Origin: Blattabacterium cuenoti
Lineage (GTDB): Bacteria > Bacteroidota > Bacteroidia > Flavobacteriales > Blattabacteriaceae
Length of the DNA stretch: 64,000 nt
Reading direction: 5' to 3'
Assembly (NCBI RefSeq): GCF_014252275.1
Contig: NZ_CP059214.1
Coordinates: forward strand, 63,906 to 127,905
The notes beneath the pieces are model-generated. The model was given only the letters and a program-made list of their open reading frames with translations, was not told the DNA's origin and ran no database searches. Positions 1 to 10,132 of this stretch are shown here, in pieces (the first letter of the stretch is position 1; each line of letters starts with the position of its first letter). A program made the translations under genes and the position numbers.

Positions 1-1203
1 AACAATGAATTAGAAGAAGATAAAATTATCAAACGTTCCCGTATAGAAGGTCTTGATCCCATGGAAATAGTTCAAAAATATACAATATATTTTCATGAAT
101 CCTTAAATATTTTAAATGTACTTCGTCCCAATATAGAACCTATAGCAACTGGACATATTACGGAACAAATAGAATATGTCAAAAAAATTCTTTGTAATAA
201 ATTTGCTTATGAAAAAAACGGATCTATATATTTTGATTTAAAAAATTATTCAAATCATTTTTTATATGGAAGGTTAAGCAATAATAATATAAAGGAACTT
301 ATGGATAGAAATTTTCTTTTTTCTAAAGAAAAACGTGATATAAAAGATTTTTGCCTATGGAAAAAGGCAAAAAAAAATCATATTATGAATTGGAATTCTC
401 CATGGGGAAAGGGATTTCCTGGTTGGCACATAGAATGTTCCGTTATGAGTACAAAATATTTAGGAGGATATTTCGATATTCATGGAGGAGGAATAGATTT
501 AAAATTTCCTCATCATGAATGTGAGTTAGCTCAATCCACAAGTTTTTTTAACAAAAAAAACGATTTATCTCGTTATTGGATGCATGTAAATATGTTAAAT
601 ATAAATGGAGAAAAAATGAGTAAATCAAAAAAAAATTTCATGTATCCTTCTCATATATACGAGAATTTTAAAATATCTTCTAATATTCTTCGATTTTTTA
701 TGTTACAAACACATTATAGAAGTATTTTAATTTTTTCGAATAAAAATCTTTTAGATGCAAAAAAAAATTACAATTTTATTATAAATTCTATCAATAAATT
801 AAATAATGTAAAATTCCATAAAGATATTATTTCATACGACTTTATTCACCAATGGATTGATGATTGTTATAATGCAATAAATGATGACTTTAATACTCCT
901 TTATTAATTTCTTATTTATTAAAAGGTTCTCGAATAATTAATGATATTATTATCAATAATAAAAAGAATTCTCTTTATTTATTAAAAAAATATATAAACT
1001 ATTTTATGTTTGAAATATTGGGATTCAAGAAGAATAAAGAAGAAACAAATAACTATAAAAAAAAATTAGAAATTTTAGTTCAAAGATTAATCAATCTTCG
1101 AAAAGAATATAGAATTCAAAAGAATTGGGAAGTATCTGATAAAATACGAAAAGAATTAAATCATATTGGAATATTAATAAATGATCATAAATTATTGAAA
1201 TAA
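1..1203 (+). CDS. cysS: Cysteinyl-tRNA synthetase, 5' end outside window
   Basis: Class I aminoacyl-tRNA synthetase that charges tRNA-Cys in the cytosol. The frame is open from base 1, so about 400 codons are visible and the N-terminal catalytic part with the HIGH motif lies upstream. Visible signatures are the zinc-site residues Cys146 (in IECSVM) and the HHE at 171-173 (FPHHECELAQ), and the KMSKS loop at visible residues 205-209 (GEKMSKSKKNF). The C-terminal helical anticodon-binding part is present but short, as expected for a reduced genome (E. coli enzyme 461 residues). The last 12 bases overlap the end of the convergent cystathionine-synthase gene. The ATG at 61 is internal, not the start. 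Confidence 0.95.
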   Translation, partial: NNELEEDKIIKRSRIEGLDPMEIVQKYTIYFHESLNILNVLRPNIEPIATGHITEQIEYVKKILCNKFAYEKNGSIYFDLKNYSNHFLYGRLSNNNIKELMDRNFLFSKEKRDIKDFCLWKKAKKNHIMNWNSPWGKGFPGWHIECSVMSTKYLGGYFDIHGGGIDLKFPHHECELAQSTSFFNKKNDLSRYWMHVNMLNINGEKMSKSKKNFMYPSHIYENFKISSNILRFFMLQTHYRSILIFSNKNLLDAKKNYNFIINSINKLNNVKFHKDIISYDFIHQWIDDCYNAINDDFNTPLLISYLLKGSRIINDIIINNKKNSLYLLKKYINYFMFEILGFKKNKEETNNYKKKLEILVQRLINLRKEYRIQKNWEVSDKIRKELNHIGILINDHKLLK

Positions 1204-2346
1204 TAATGATTGATGTAAATCTTTTATCAAATCATCCACATGTTCTATTCCTACCGATAAACGAATAAGAGAGTTTTGTATTCCAGAAGCAATTCTTCTT
1301 GATTCAGGGGTTGATTTATGAGTCATAGTTGACGGATGACAAATCAAACTTTTTGTACCACCTAAACTTTCCGCTAGTTTAAATAATTTCGTAGAAGAAA
1401 CAATTTTTTTAGCATGTTCTTCAGTATCTTCTTTCATGCTGAAAGAAATTATTCCTCCAAAATATTTTTGTTGTTTAGAGGCAATTAAATGATTTTTATG
1501 ATGAGAAAATCCAGGATAATAAATTTTATCAATCCCAAACTGTTCTTTTTTTTCATGTAAAAAATAAGCAATTTTTGAAGCACTTTCTGATTGTGTTTTG
1601 ACTCTTAAATGAAGAGTTTGAATTCCTCGTATGGTTAACCAAGAATCGATAGGAGATAGTACCCCACCAGTAGAGTTCTGAATATATTTTAGTTTATCAT
1701 ATAAATCTTTGTTTTTTACTGTAAGTACTCCTGATAAAACATCGGAATGTCCTGATAAATATTTAGTTGCACTATGTATAACAATATCTGCCCCCAATTT
1801 AATAGGATTTTGAATAATAGGAGATGCAAATGTATTATCTACAACAACAATAATATCTTCATTAATTTCCTTTGATTTTTTACTTATATATTCAATATCA
1901 GATATTTTTAATGTAGGATTTGTAGGAGTTTCTAACCAAATCAACTTTGTAGTTTTAGAAATATGTGAAATTGTATTTTTTTCATTGGTTGTATCAATAA
2001 ATGTTGTATTGACTCCAAAATTTTTATATAAATCCAATACGCGAAAAGTCCCTCCATAAATATCGTCTACGGCAATAACTTCATCTTTGTTACTAAGAAG
2101 TTTTAATACAGCATCAACAGATGCTAATCCTGATGAAAATGCAAGACTTGCATATCCTTCTTCTAAATCAGTCATTAAACGTTCTAATACATTTCTTGTA
2201 GGATTATTCGTCCTTGTATAATCAAATCCCTTATGAACTCCTGGATATTTTTGAACATATGTAGAAGTTTGATAGATAGGAAAAGAAATGGCACCAGTAA
2301 GTGAATCAGGTAAAATATTGTGAATAATTTTTGTTTCTTTCTTCAT
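1192..2346 (-). CDS. metB: Cystathionine gamma-synthase/lyase family PLP enzyme
   Basis: PLP-dependent enzyme of Cys/Met metabolism, 384 residues. The PLP lysine is K195 in HSATKYLSGHSD, with the family signature around it and the conserved substrate-binding segment SLGGTKSLICHPSTMTH near the C terminus. The family includes cystathionine gamma-synthase (MetB), beta-lyase (MetC) and gamma-lyase; sequence inspection alone does not separate them, so the symbol is tentative. The frame continues 11 codons upstream to a non-ATG codon at 2379, but the ATG at 2346 (MKKETKIIHN) matches the usual N terminus and is preferred. It is divergent from the atp operon and ends inside the last codons of cysS. 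Confidence 0.88.
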   Translation of the reverse strand: MKKETKIIHNILPDSLTGAISFPIYQTSTYVQKYPGVHKGFDYTRTNNPTRNVLERLMTDLEEGYASLAFSSGLASVDAVLKLLSNKDEVIAVDDIYGGTFRVLDLYKNFGVNTTFIDTTNEKNTISHISKTTKLIWLETPTNPTLKISDIEYISKKSKEINEDIIVVVDNTFASPIIQNPIKLGADIVIHSATKYLSGHSDVLSGVLTVKNKDLYDKLKYIQNSTGGVLSPIDSWLTIRGIQTLHLRVKTQSESASKIAYFLHEKKEQFGIDKIYYPGFSHHKNHLIASKQQKYFGGIISFSMKEDTEEHAKKIVSSTKLFKLAESLGGTKSLICHPSTMTHKSTPESRRIASGIQNSLIRLSVGIEHVDDLIKDLHQSLLFQ

Positions 2347-2376
2347 TCCAAATAACAACATTATCATTACATAAAG

Positions 2377-2384
2377 CAAATGTA
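2377..2384 (-). promoter_or_regulatory. Possible Bacteroidetes -7 box for metB
   Basis: TACATTTG on the reverse strand matches the Bacteroidetes -7 consensus TAnnTTTG and lies about 30 bases before the chosen metB start. A TTG at 2399-2401 would be the -33 element, but the spacer of 14 bases is shorter than usual. Such short motifs occur often by chance in AT-rich DNA. Confidence 0.28.
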
Positions 2385-2472
2385 ATTTTTTTTACTTTCA
2401 AAAAGTACTGAAATTGTAAAAATTTATTAAAAAAAATATAAATTTATCCTTTATTTTTCTGAAAAACATCAA

Positions 2473-3519
2473 GTGTTAAGAGTTTACAACATTTTAGGAA
2501 ATTTATTAATCTTATTATGCTCAATATGCCTTTCTATTCAATCGAAAAATGATGAAAAAAATAATTTACCTTCGAAATTGGATATATCACATATTATTAT
2601 CGAACATGTAGGAGATTCTCATGAATGGAAAGTGACAGAAAACAGATCGATTTCTTTACCAATTATCTTAATAAAGAAATGGAAGGGGATTGAATTTTTT
2701 TGTTCTTCCAAATTTTATAATAATGAAGTTGTCAAAGGACGATATGGTTATTACAAAATGTTAAACGATAAAATTTATGAAGTGAATTCTATTGGAGATA
2801 GATTTAAAAAAAGAATTATAATCGATATATCCATTACAAAAAATGTTTTATCAGATTTTATCTCTTTTTTTATATTGATCTATTTATTTGTTCGAATGAA
2901 ACATCAATATAAAAATGGTCGAATGAAATGGAATTTTGGAATTCTTTTAGAACAGATCATTGTATTTTTACGTAATGAAATTGCTATTCCCTATATTGGA
3001 AAAAAGGAATATCATCCTTATTTTCCATTTTTATTAACATTATTTTTTTTCATACTTATCAATAATTTAATGGGGATTATTCCATTATTTCCAAATGTTA
3101 CAGGAAATATAAATATTACATTTTCGTTGTCTTTGTTCACATTTTTCGTTACACTTTTTAGTGGAAATAAAAGTTATTGGAAACATACATTATGGATGCC
3201 TAAAGTACCAATACCAGTAAAATTATTGTTATCTCCCATAGAATTAATTGGAATATTAATTCGTCCATTAACTATGTCTATTCGATTATTTGCAAATATT
3301 ACAGCAGGACACATTATTATTTTGAGTTTTATATGTATTATTTTTATTTTTAAGAATATTTTTATTGCTGGATTTTCTGTAATGTTTGGATTGTTTATTT
3401 CTATTTTAGAAGTAATGGTATCATTTCTACAATCTTTTATCTTTACAACTTTATCTGCTTTATTTATAGGAATTTCTATTAAAAAATATCACGAAAAAAA
3501 AATAATTAAAAAATTATGA
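2473..3519 (+). CDS. atpB: F1Fo ATP synthase subunit a
   Basis: Membrane subunit a of the Fo proton channel, 348 residues. The essential arginine is R271 in the TM helix SIRLFANITAGH, and about five hydrophobic segments follow residue 120. The N-terminal ~120 residues form an extra periplasmic extension preceded by a signal-like hydrophobic stretch (NILGNLLILLCSICLSI), a known feature of Bacteroidetes subunit a. No ATG lies near the start of the frame; a GTG at 2473 is the best start because it leaves the signal intact. First gene of atpBEFHAG; its stop overlaps the atpE start by four bases. No atpI or atpDC is nearby, which is normal for the phylum. Confidence 0.93.
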   Translation: MLRVYNILGNLLILLCSICLSIQSKNDEKNNLPSKLDISHIIIEHVGDSHEWKVTENRSISLPIILIKKWKGIEFFCSSKFYNNEVVKGRYGYYKMLNDKIYEVNSIGDRFKKRIIIDISITKNVLSDFISFFILIYLFVRMKHQYKNGRMKWNFGILLEQIIVFLRNEIAIPYIGKKEYHPYFPFLLTLFFFILINNLMGIIPLFPNVTGNINITFSLSLFTFFVTLFSGNKSYWKHTLWMPKVPIPVKLLLSPIELIGILIRPLTMSIRLFANITAGHIIILSFICIIFIFKNIFIAGFSVMFGLFISILEVMVSFLQSFIFTTLSALFIGISIKKYHEKKIIKKL

Positions 3520-3743
3520 ATATAGATTTAACATACGCAGGATTAGCTGCTTTAGGAGCAGGATTATCCGTTATAGGAGCAGGATTAGGAATTGGAAAAA
3601 TTGGAAGTTCGGCCATGGATGCAATTGCTAGACAACCTGAAGCTTCAGATAAAATTCAAAATGCAATGATTATTGCTTCAGCACTTATTGAAGGGGCTTC
3701 TTTATTTGGAATAGTTACAACACTTTTAGCCGTTTTTAAATAA
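3516..3743 (+). CDS. atpE: F1Fo ATP synthase subunit c
   Basis: Ring-forming proteolipid of Fo, 75 residues, two transmembrane hairpin helices joined by the polar loop RQPE (residues 39-42) that contacts F1. The proton-binding carboxylate is Glu59 in ASALIEGASLFG. Glycine-rich first helix (GAGLSVIGAGLGIGKIG) is typical. It overlaps atpB by four bases (ATGA), so the two are translationally coupled, and is followed one base later by atpF. Confidence 0.96.
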   Translation: MNIDLTYAGLAALGAGLSVIGAGLGIGKIGSSAMDAIARQPEASDKIQNAMIIASALIEGASLFGIVTTLLAVFK

Positions 3744-3744
3744 T

Positions 3745-4251
3745 ATGGACTTAGTATCTCCTTCTATTGGATTAATTTTCTGGCATACAATCATTTTTCT
3801 CACACTAATATTTGTTCTTTCTAAATTTGCTTGGAAACCAATTATAAATGTTATTGAACATAGAGAAAAAATCATTAGAATATCATTAGAAAATTCGGAG
3901 AAATTACAAAAAGAAATAAAAAATATGGAAAATAAGAGAAATCATATTCTAAAAGAGGCTTATATAAAAAGAGATTGTATTTTAAGAAAAACGTTACAAA
4001 TAACGAATGAAATGAAACGTAATGCAGAAAAAGAAGGAATTTTAAAAAAAATGGAAATTATTAATAATGCAAAACAAACCATGAAAAACGAAAAAAAAAT
4101 ATATATGCATAAACTTCAATATCAAATAGGAAATATTTCTATTATGATTGCTGAAAAAATATTGGAAAAAAAATTAAATAACGAAAATGATCAAAAAAAA
4201 TTAATCAAAAATCTCATGGAAAAAATAAATTCATCATATATACGTTTATAA
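3745..4251 (+). CDS. atpF: F1Fo ATP synthase subunit b
   Basis: Peripheral stalk subunit b, 168 residues: one N-terminal transmembrane helix (about residues 8-28) and then a long charged alpha-helical, coiled-coil-type domain (residues ~30-168, rich in E, K, N). Both features match the family and its usual length of about 160. It lies one base after atpE and one base before atpH, inside the atp operon. Confidence 0.92.
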   Translation: MDLVSPSIGLIFWHTIIFLTLIFVLSKFAWKPIINVIEHREKIIRISLENSEKLQKEIKNMENKRNHILKEAYIKRDCILRKTLQITNEMKRNAEKEGILKKMEIINNAKQTMKNEKKIYMHKLQYQIGNISIMIAEKILEKKLNNENDQKKLIKNLMEKINSSYIRL

Positions 4252-4252
4252 T

Positions 4253-4794
4253 ATGTTTTTTAATAAAAAAATTATAAGACATTATTCTTCTATTTTATTT
4301 GATTATTCCTCAAAACAAATAGGAAATGATTTTTATAAAGAAACAAAAAAAATTTACGTTCTTATTTCTAAAGATCATATTTTTTATAACATATTGTGTA
4401 CACGGTTATTGACTCCTAAAAAAAAAAAAAAAAATTAGAAAAAATATTCCTTTATTTTCATTCATTAAATGCAAATTTTTTGAAATTAATCATTGATAAA
4501 CAAAAAGGATTTTATTATAAAGAAATTTTATTAGCATATCAAAAACTTTATGAAGAAAAAATAATGAATGTTAAAAAATGTATCATCACCTCTTCTTTTC
4601 CATTAAATGAAAAAGAAAAAGAATTAATATCTATAAAAATGAATTCTTTTGAGGAAAAAAATTGTTATTTACAAATAACAAATCAAATAGATAAGTCTAT
4701 AATTGGTGGATTTTCTATTCAAATAGGATTTAAAAAATTAGATTTGAGCGTTAAAAATCAAATTGAATTAATTAAAAAACAATTTTTAAATTAA
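4253..4794 (+). CDS. atpH: ATP synthase delta subunit, frame broken at an A17 run
   Basis: Delta (OSCP-like) subunit joining F1 to the peripheral stalk. The frame from ATG 4253 runs through residues ending RLLTPKKKKKN and stops at 4436, just after 17 consecutive A (4418-4434). Reading continues in the frame one base back as LEKIFLYFHSLNANFLKLII and on to a stop at 4792-4794. With 18 A the two parts join into a 180-residue protein, the normal length, including the conserved central NFL segment. The gene lies between atpF (one base away) and atpA and should be essential, so I expect it to work through RNA polymerase slippage at the A run, unless the count of A is a sequencing undercall. Confidence 0.9.
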
Positions 4795-4812
4795 TATTTA
4801 TTTTTTTATAAT

Positions 4813-6414
4813 ATGTCAGAATTACAATACTCTGAAATATCATCAATACTTAAAAAGAAGTTATCAAATTTTCAATTTGAATCAGAATTATATGAATACG
4901 GAATTGTTGTACAAGTAGGGGACGGAATCGTTCAATCTTATGGATTAAATTCGGCATTTTATGGAGAAATAGTTTCTTTTGAAAAAAATATAAAAGGAGT
5001 AGTTTTAAATCTTGAAGAAGATCATGTCGGAATTGTTTTGTTAAACACTTCAAAAAATATTAAGGAAGGAGATTATGTAAGAAGAACAGGAAAATCGTTT
5101 TCTATTAAAGTAGGAGAGGGAATGTTAGGGCGTGTCATTAATATGATGGGAGAACCTATTGATGGTAAAGGGCCAATATTAGGAGATTTATTTGAAATGC
5201 CAATAGAAAGGAAAGCTCCAGAAGTCATTTATAGAGAACCAGTAAACGAGCCACTATATACAGGAATCAAATTTATAGATTCTATGATTCCTATAGGAAA
5301 AGGACAAAGAGAATTGATTATTGGAGATAGACAAACAGGAAAAACTACAATTGCAATCGATACGATTATTAATCAAAATAAATTTTATAAAGAAAAAAAA
5401 CCAGTTTATTGTATTTATGTAGCTATTAGTCAGAAAGCGTCGTCCATTGCAAATACGATGAAAATATTAGAAGAAAAACATGCACTTTCTTATACAGTAA
5501 TAGTTGCATCTAGTGCTTCGGATTCAGCATCTATGCAAGTTTATGCACCTTTTTCAGGCACTTCTATTGGAGAATATTTTCGTGATACTGGTCGATCATC
5601 ATTAATCGTATATGATGATTTATCTAAACAAGCGGCTTCTTATAGAGAAATATCTCTTTTATTGAAACGACCACCAGGAAGAGAAGCATATCCAGGAGAT
5701 GTTTTTTATTTGCATTCTCGTCTTTTGGAACGATCTTCTAAAATCATAAAAGATCAAAAAATGGCTGAAAATATGAATGACGTTCCAAATTCTATTCGTA
5801 AAAAAATTAAAGGAGGAGGTTCATTAACTGCTTTACCTATTATTGAAACCCAATCGGGAGATATTTCTTCCTATATTCCTACTAATGTGATTTCCATAAC
5901 AGATGGACAGATTTTTTTAGAAAAGGAATTATTTAATGCTGGAATAAGACCAGCGATTAATGAAAGTATCTCCGTTTCTCGTGTGGGAGGAGCAGCACAA
6001 ATTAATTCTATGAGAAAAGTTTCTTCAACACTTAAAATGGATCAAGCACAATTCAAGGAATTAGAAGCCTTCTCTAAATTTGGTTCTGAATTAGATCCAT
6101 TTACCATGAAAATTATAAACAAAGGAAAAGTAAATACGGAAATTCTTAAGCAAGAACCTTATCATCCATCTGATATTGCAGATCAGATCGCAATGATATT
6201 TATTGGCAATAAAGGATTAATGGATCAAATTCCTATCTCAAAGATTTCATCTTTTGAAAAAGAATATTTAAAATGTTTAAATCATCAATATTTCGAATAT
6301 TTAACTCTTTTAAGAAAAGGAATTTTTAATGAACAAATATCTAAAATATTAGTCGATGTTGCTTTAACAATAAAAAAAAATCATGTTTATAAAAAAAAAG
6401 ATCCTCATAAATGA
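4813..6414 (+). CDS. atpA: F1Fo ATP synthase subunit alpha
   Basis: Non-catalytic nucleotide-binding subunit of F1, 533 residues. Walker A is GDRQTGKTT at residues 171-179; the Walker B-type strand is [11 protein letters not shown] and the ATPase alpha/beta signature is [15 protein letters not shown]-terminal beta-barrel and C-terminal helical domain are complete. The start ATG (MSELQYSEI) fits the family. It follows atpH by 18 bases and overlaps atpG by four (ATGA). The catalytic beta subunit (atpD) and epsilon (atpC) are not in this window; in Flavobacteriia they sit in a separate locus. Confidence 0.97.
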   Translation: MSELQYSEISSILKKKLSNFQFESELYEYGIVVQVGDGIVQSYGLNSAFYGEIVSFEKNIKGVVLNLEEDHVGIVLLNTSKNIKEGDYVRRTGKSFSIKVGEGMLGRVINMMGEPIDGKGPILGDLFEMPIERKAPEVIYREPVNEPLYTGIKFIDSMIPIGKGQRELIIGDRQTGKTTIAIDTIINQNKFYKEKKPVYCIYVAISQKASSIANTMKILEEKHALSYTVIVASSASDSASMQVYAPFSGTSIGEYFRDTGRSSLIVYDDLSKQAASYREISLLLKRPPGREAYPGDVFYLHSRLLERSSKIIKDQKMAENMNDVPNSIRKKIKGGGSLTALPIIETQSGDISSYIPTNVISITDGQIFLEKELFNAGIRPAINESISVSRVGGAAQINSMRKVSSTLKMDQAQFKELEAFSKFGSELDPFTMKIINKGKVNTEILKQEPYHPSDIADQIAMIFIGNKGLMDQIPISKISSFEKEYLKCLNHQYFEYLTLLRKGIFNEQISKILVDVALTIKKNHVYKKKDPHK

Positions 6415-7262
6415 CGAATGTTAAAGAAATTAAAAGGAGAATTTTATCAATGGATAACGTTATAAAAACAACGGAAGCCATGAAAATGATTTCTACTTTA
6501 AAGTTAAAAAAAGTTAAAGAATTATTGCATCATGTACAAACATATCTAAATGATATGCAACTCATTTTTTCAAATTTTTCATCTACTTTAGATATTTATT
6601 TTTATAAAAAAACATGTAGATATTTTTTTCATAAGAATAGATCCAAATCATTATTGATTTTTATTACCTCAAATAGAGGATTATGTGGATCTTTTAATTC
6701 TTTGATTTTTGAAAAGGTTAATCAACTTATAAAAGAAAAAAATGGAAAAAAATATGTGCTTTTTTCTATAGGAAAAAAAGGAAATGAATTTATTCTAAAT
6801 AATAAGTTTCATCGAGCAAAAATACATCATTTTTCTTTTGAAAATTACGATTTATTTTTTCAAGATTTAACGAAGTTATTTTTTAACCGATTTGATTCTA
6901 TATATTTTATATATAATAAGTTACAAACGTCCATGCATGTGGAAACAATAGTAGAAAAAATTCTACCGATTTCTATCCAACAATTTCCTTATCAAAAAAA
7001 CCAAATTCCTCCTATTTTAGGATCATCAAAAAAAAAAATTATCAATTTTTTGATTGAAAAATTACTCATTTTAAAGTGTAAAAAATTTTTTTTACATTCT
7101 TCTTCTTCAGAACATACAGAACGGATGATTTCTATGCATAAAGCATCAGAAAATGCTAAGGATATAAAAGAAAATTTAATTATAAATTACAACAAAGAAA
7201 GACAATATCTGATTACCAAAGAAATACTAGAAATTGTAGGAGGATTAGAATCTTTAAAGTGA
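6411..7262 (+). CDS. atpG: F1Fo ATP synthase subunit gamma
   Basis: Rotor subunit of F1, 283 residues. The N-terminal helix carries the conserved [20 protein letters not shown] pattern and the C-terminal helix ends with an asparagine-rich coiled coil ([12 protein letters not shown]...). The central Rossmann-like part contains the [10 protein letters not shown] motif. The start overlaps the atpA stop (ATGA), which supports translational coupling. Last gene of the atp cluster; trpS follows 31 bases later on the same strand. Confidence 0.95.
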   Translation: MTNVKEIKRRILSMDNVIKTTEAMKMISTLKLKKVKELLHHVQTYLNDMQLIFSNFSSTLDIYFYKKTCRYFFHKNRSKSLLIFITSNRGLCGSFNSLIFEKVNQLIKEKNGKKYVLFSIGKKGNEFILNNKFHRAKIHHFSFENYDLFFQDLTKLFFNRFDSIYFIYNKLQTSMHVETIVEKILPISIQQFPYQKNQIPPILGSSKKKIINFLIEKLLILKCKKFFLHSSSSEHTERMISMHKASENAKDIKENLIINYNKERQYLITKEILEIVGGLESLK

Positions 7263-7293
7263 TGATGTAATAAATTCATTAAATTTAAATAAT

Positions 7294-8304
7294 ATGAAAA
7301 GAATGCTAACTGGAATTAGAAGTACCGGTACGCCTCATTTAGGAAATATTTTGAGTGTTATTATTCCGTCTATACATATAGCAAATAAAAGTGAAAAATA
7401 TTCCTCATTCATATTTATAGCGGATTTACATTCTTTAATCAAATTAGATAATAGAAATAAAATTAGAAATAACATTTATAAAATATTATCTACATGGTTA
7501 GCATTTGGATTAAATATAGATAATTGTTTAATTTATCGTCAATCTGACATTCCTGAAGTTACGGAATTAGCATGGTATTTAAGTTGTTGTTTTCCATATC
7601 AGAGATTAAAATTATCACATTCTTTTAAAAAGGAAATTAAACATAAAAAAAAACAAGAAAGTAAAATTAATGTAGGATTGTTTAGTTATCCTATTTTAAT
7701 GGCAGCAGATATTCTTCTTTATGATGCAAAAATTATTCCAGTAGGAAAAGATCAACTTCAACATATAGAAATTACGCGTTTTATTGCAAACTTATTTAAT
7801 AAAAAAATAGGAAAAAACATTTTTGTATTACCTCAAGCTTTACTGCAAAATGAAGCAATGTGTGTTCCAGGAATAGATGGAAATAAAATGAGTAAGTCGA
7901 AAAATAATTATATTAATATTTTTTCTTCAAAAGAAATATTAAAAAAACAAATTATGCACATTCAAACAGATAATAAATCTTTTCAAGAAAAAAAAAATCC
8001 CGATGAAGATTGTATTATGTCTTTATATAAACTTGTTTCCAATAAACATGAAATAAATAACATGAAAAAAAAGTATCTTAATGGAAGATATGGATATTCA
8101 GACGCTAAAATAGAATTGTACCATAGAATTAACCAAAAATTTGATAAAGAAAGAGAGAAATTCTTTCATTTTATGAAAAATGAACAATTATTAGATAAAA
8201 TTTTATTTTGTGGTGCAAAAAAAGTAAAACATATAGCTATTAATAAATTAAATATTGTGAGAAAATATTTAAATCTCAATTCATTGTTTTATTTTATGTC
8301 ATAA
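7294..8304 (+). CDS. trpS: Tryptophanyl-tRNA synthetase
   Basis: Class I aminoacyl-tRNA synthetase charging tRNA-Trp, 336 residues, close to the usual ~330. The HIGH-type motif appears as TGTPHLGN near residue 12 and the KMSKS loop as GNKMSKSKNNY near residue 205. The middle holds the GKDQLQHIE motif of TrpRS. It lies on the plus strand between atpG and grpE. A 7-bp inverted repeat (ATGTCAT-AA-ATGACAT) straddles the stop codon. Confidence 0.96.
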   Translation: MKRMLTGIRSTGTPHLGNILSVIIPSIHIANKSEKYSSFIFIADLHSLIKLDNRNKIRNNIYKILSTWLAFGLNIDNCLIYRQSDIPEVTELAWYLSCCFPYQRLKLSHSFKKEIKHKKKQESKINVGLFSYPILMAADILLYDAKIIPVGKDQLQHIEITRFIANLFNKKIGKNIFVLPQALLQNEAMCVPGIDGNKMSKSKNNYINIFSSKEILKKQIMHIQTDNKSFQEKKNPDEDCIMSLYKLVSNKHEINNMKKKYLNGRYGYSDAKIELYHRINQKFDKEREKFFHFMKNEQLLDKILFCGAKKVKHIAINKLNIVRKYLNLNSLFYFMS

Positions 8305-8311
8305 ATGACAT
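8296..8311. repeat. Short perfect inverted repeat across the trpS stop
   Basis: ATGTCAT, two bases, ATGACAT: a perfect 7-bp dyad over the trpS stop codon (8302-8304). It has no T-run immediately after it, so it is not a clear intrinsic terminator; it may be a weak 3' hairpin or chance. Confidence 0.35.
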
Positions 8312-8374
8312 AATAATAAATTATGGCAAATATTTTGCTTATAATGAGTAAAATTGTGATGAATATATATTGTT

Positions 8375-8935
8375 ATGAATATTGATCAAAAAAAAATTGA
8401 AAAATCATTATCTTCTTCAAAAAATAGTTCTATTGTTAAAGAAAATTCTTGTAAAAAAAAACTAAAGAAAAATCATAATGTAGAAAAAGACATTGAATTT
8501 TTAAAAAAACAGTTAAAAGAAGAAAAAGAAAAATTTATTCGTATTTTTGCGGAATTTGAAAATTATAAAAAACGAATACAAAAAGAAAAATTCGATATTT
8601 TTAGAATTCTTCATGAAGAAATCCTTGTAGACTTAATTCCAATTTTAGATGATTTTGAACGAGGAATAAAAGAATTGAAAAAATCTGAAGAAGATTTCCT
8701 TGTAAAAGGAATATTCTTAATCCAAGAAAAATTAATTAAAATTTTAGAAGAAAAAGGATTAAAAAAAATCCATACAAAACGAGGAGATCTTTTTAATACA
8801 GATTTACATGAAGCGATTTCTCAAATTCCAGCTGTTAAAAAAGATTTAAAAGGAAAAATTATAGAAATCATAGAAAATGGATATCTATTAAAAGACAAGG
8901 TAATACGACATGCCAAAGTGGTTACAGGAAAGTAA
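8375..8935 (+). CDS. grpE: Nucleotide exchange factor GrpE
   Basis: Hsp70 (DnaK) nucleotide exchange factor, 186 residues. It has a low-complexity charged N terminus (residues 1-45), then the long dimerising helix (FLKKQLKEEKEKFIRIFAEFENYKKR), and the C-terminal beta domain with the signature HEAISQIPA and VIRHAKVVTGK. Only 27 bases separate it from dnaJ on the same strand, a common chaperone pair; dnaK itself is not in this window. Confidence 0.95.
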   Translation: MNIDQKKIEKSLSSSKNSSIVKENSCKKKLKKNHNVEKDIEFLKKQLKEEKEKFIRIFAEFENYKKRIQKEKFDIFRILHEEILVDLIPILDDFERGIKELKKSEEDFLVKGIFLIQEKLIKILEEKGLKKIHTKRGDLFNTDLHEAISQIPAVKKDLKGKIIEIIENGYLLKDKVIRHAKVVTGK

Positions 8936-8962
8936 TTTATATGTATCAATAATTTTTTATTC

Positions 8963-10084
8963 ATGATAAAAAAAGATTACTACGAAGTATTAGGAGTTTC
9001 TAGAAATGCTACTTCAGAAGAAATTAAAAAAGCTTATAGAAAATTAGCCATTAAACATCATCCTGATAAAAATCCAAATAATAAAAAAAAAGCAGAAGAA
9101 AAATTCAAAGAAGCTGCTGAAGCTTATGAAGTTTTAAGTAATGTAAATAAAAGAAATCTTTATAATAAATATGGACATTCTGGAATAAGAGGTAATAATA
9201 CATCAGGACATGGAATGAACATGGAAGATATTTTTACAAATTTTGGAGATATTTTTGCAGATGCATTTGGGGAAGGATTTTCAAATTTTGGTTTTGGAAG
9301 ATCTGGTCAAAATAGAGTAATCAAAGGAAGTGATCTAAGAATTAGAGTTAAATTAACGTTAGAAGAAATAGCGGTTGGAGTAGAAAAAAAAGTAAAAGTA
9401 AAAAGACTGAATGTTGCTAAAGGAGTCAAATATCACAATTGTCCTTCTTGTAATGGAAGTGGACAAAATATACGTGTGACAAATACTATTTTAGGTAGAA
9501 TGCAAACGTCTTCTCAATGTTATGCATGTTCAGGAACTGGGAAAAGTGTAAAAAATGTTCCTAATGGAGCAAATAACCATGGATTAATCAAAGAAGAAGA
9601 ATTAGTTAATATAAAAATTCCTGCAGGTCTTACAGAAGGAATACAACTAAAAATATCGGAAAAAGGAAATGCTGCTCCATTCGGAGGAATATCAGGAGAT
9701 TTAATTGTTTTAATAGAAGAGATTCCTCATCAAGAGTTAAAAAGAGAAGGAAGTAACCTACACTATGATTTGTACATTTCCTTCCCAGACGCTATACTAG
9801 GAGCGTATAAAGAAGTTCCCACTATTAATGGAAAAGCACGAATAAAAATAGATCCTGGGACACAATCGGGAAAAACACTTAGATTAAAAAATAAAGGATT
9901 ACCAAATATAGAAGAATATGGTCATGGAAGTTTATTCATTCATGTTAATGTTTGGACACCAAAAAAAATCAATAATGAACAAAAAAAATTTTTTGAAAAA
10001 ATGAAAAAAAATGAAAATTTTCTTCCTCATCCAGGAAATTCGGAAAAATCGTTTTTTGATCGTGTAAGGGAAATGTTTTCATAA
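8963..10084 (+). CDS. dnaJ: Chaperone DnaJ, two-repeat zinc domain
   Basis: Hsp40 co-chaperone of DnaK, 373 residues. J domain at residues 1-70 with HPD at 33-35; Gly/Phe-rich linker at ~75-115 ([19 protein letters not shown]); the zinc region has only two Cys motifs, CPSCNGSG and CYACSGTG, instead of the canonical four CxxCxGxG; substrate-binding C-terminal domains follow. From memory, flavobacterial DnaJ proteins commonly share this two-repeat form, so I treat it as a lineage trait and not decay. Downstream of grpE on the same strand. Confidence 0.95.
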   Translation: MIKKDYYEVLGVSRNATSEEIKKAYRKLAIKHHPDKNPNNKKKAEEKFKEAAEAYEVLSNVNKRNLYNKYGHSGIRGNNTSGHGMNMEDIFTNFGDIFADAFGEGFSNFGFGRSGQNRVIKGSDLRIRVKLTLEEIAVGVEKKVKVKRLNVAKGVKYHNCPSCNGSGQNIRVTNTILGRMQTSSQCYACSGTGKSVKNVPNGANNHGLIKEEELVNIKIPAGLTEGIQLKISEKGNAAPFGGISGDLIVLIEEIPHQELKREGSNLHYDLYISFPDAILGAYKEVPTINGKARIKIDPGTQSGKTLRLKNKGLPNIEEYGHGSLFIHVNVWTPKKINNEQKKFFEKMKKNENFLPHPGNSEKSFFDRVREMFS

Positions 10085-10132
10085 AAATCGTCAATTATTA
10101 GATATAAAATTTTCATAATTGAAAAATTTTTT

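Noticed and set aside
9421-9580. DnaJ as a decayed gene because only two of four CxxCxGxG motifs are present
   Set aside because: The two-motif form appears usual for flavobacterial DnaJ and the remainder of the protein is well conserved.
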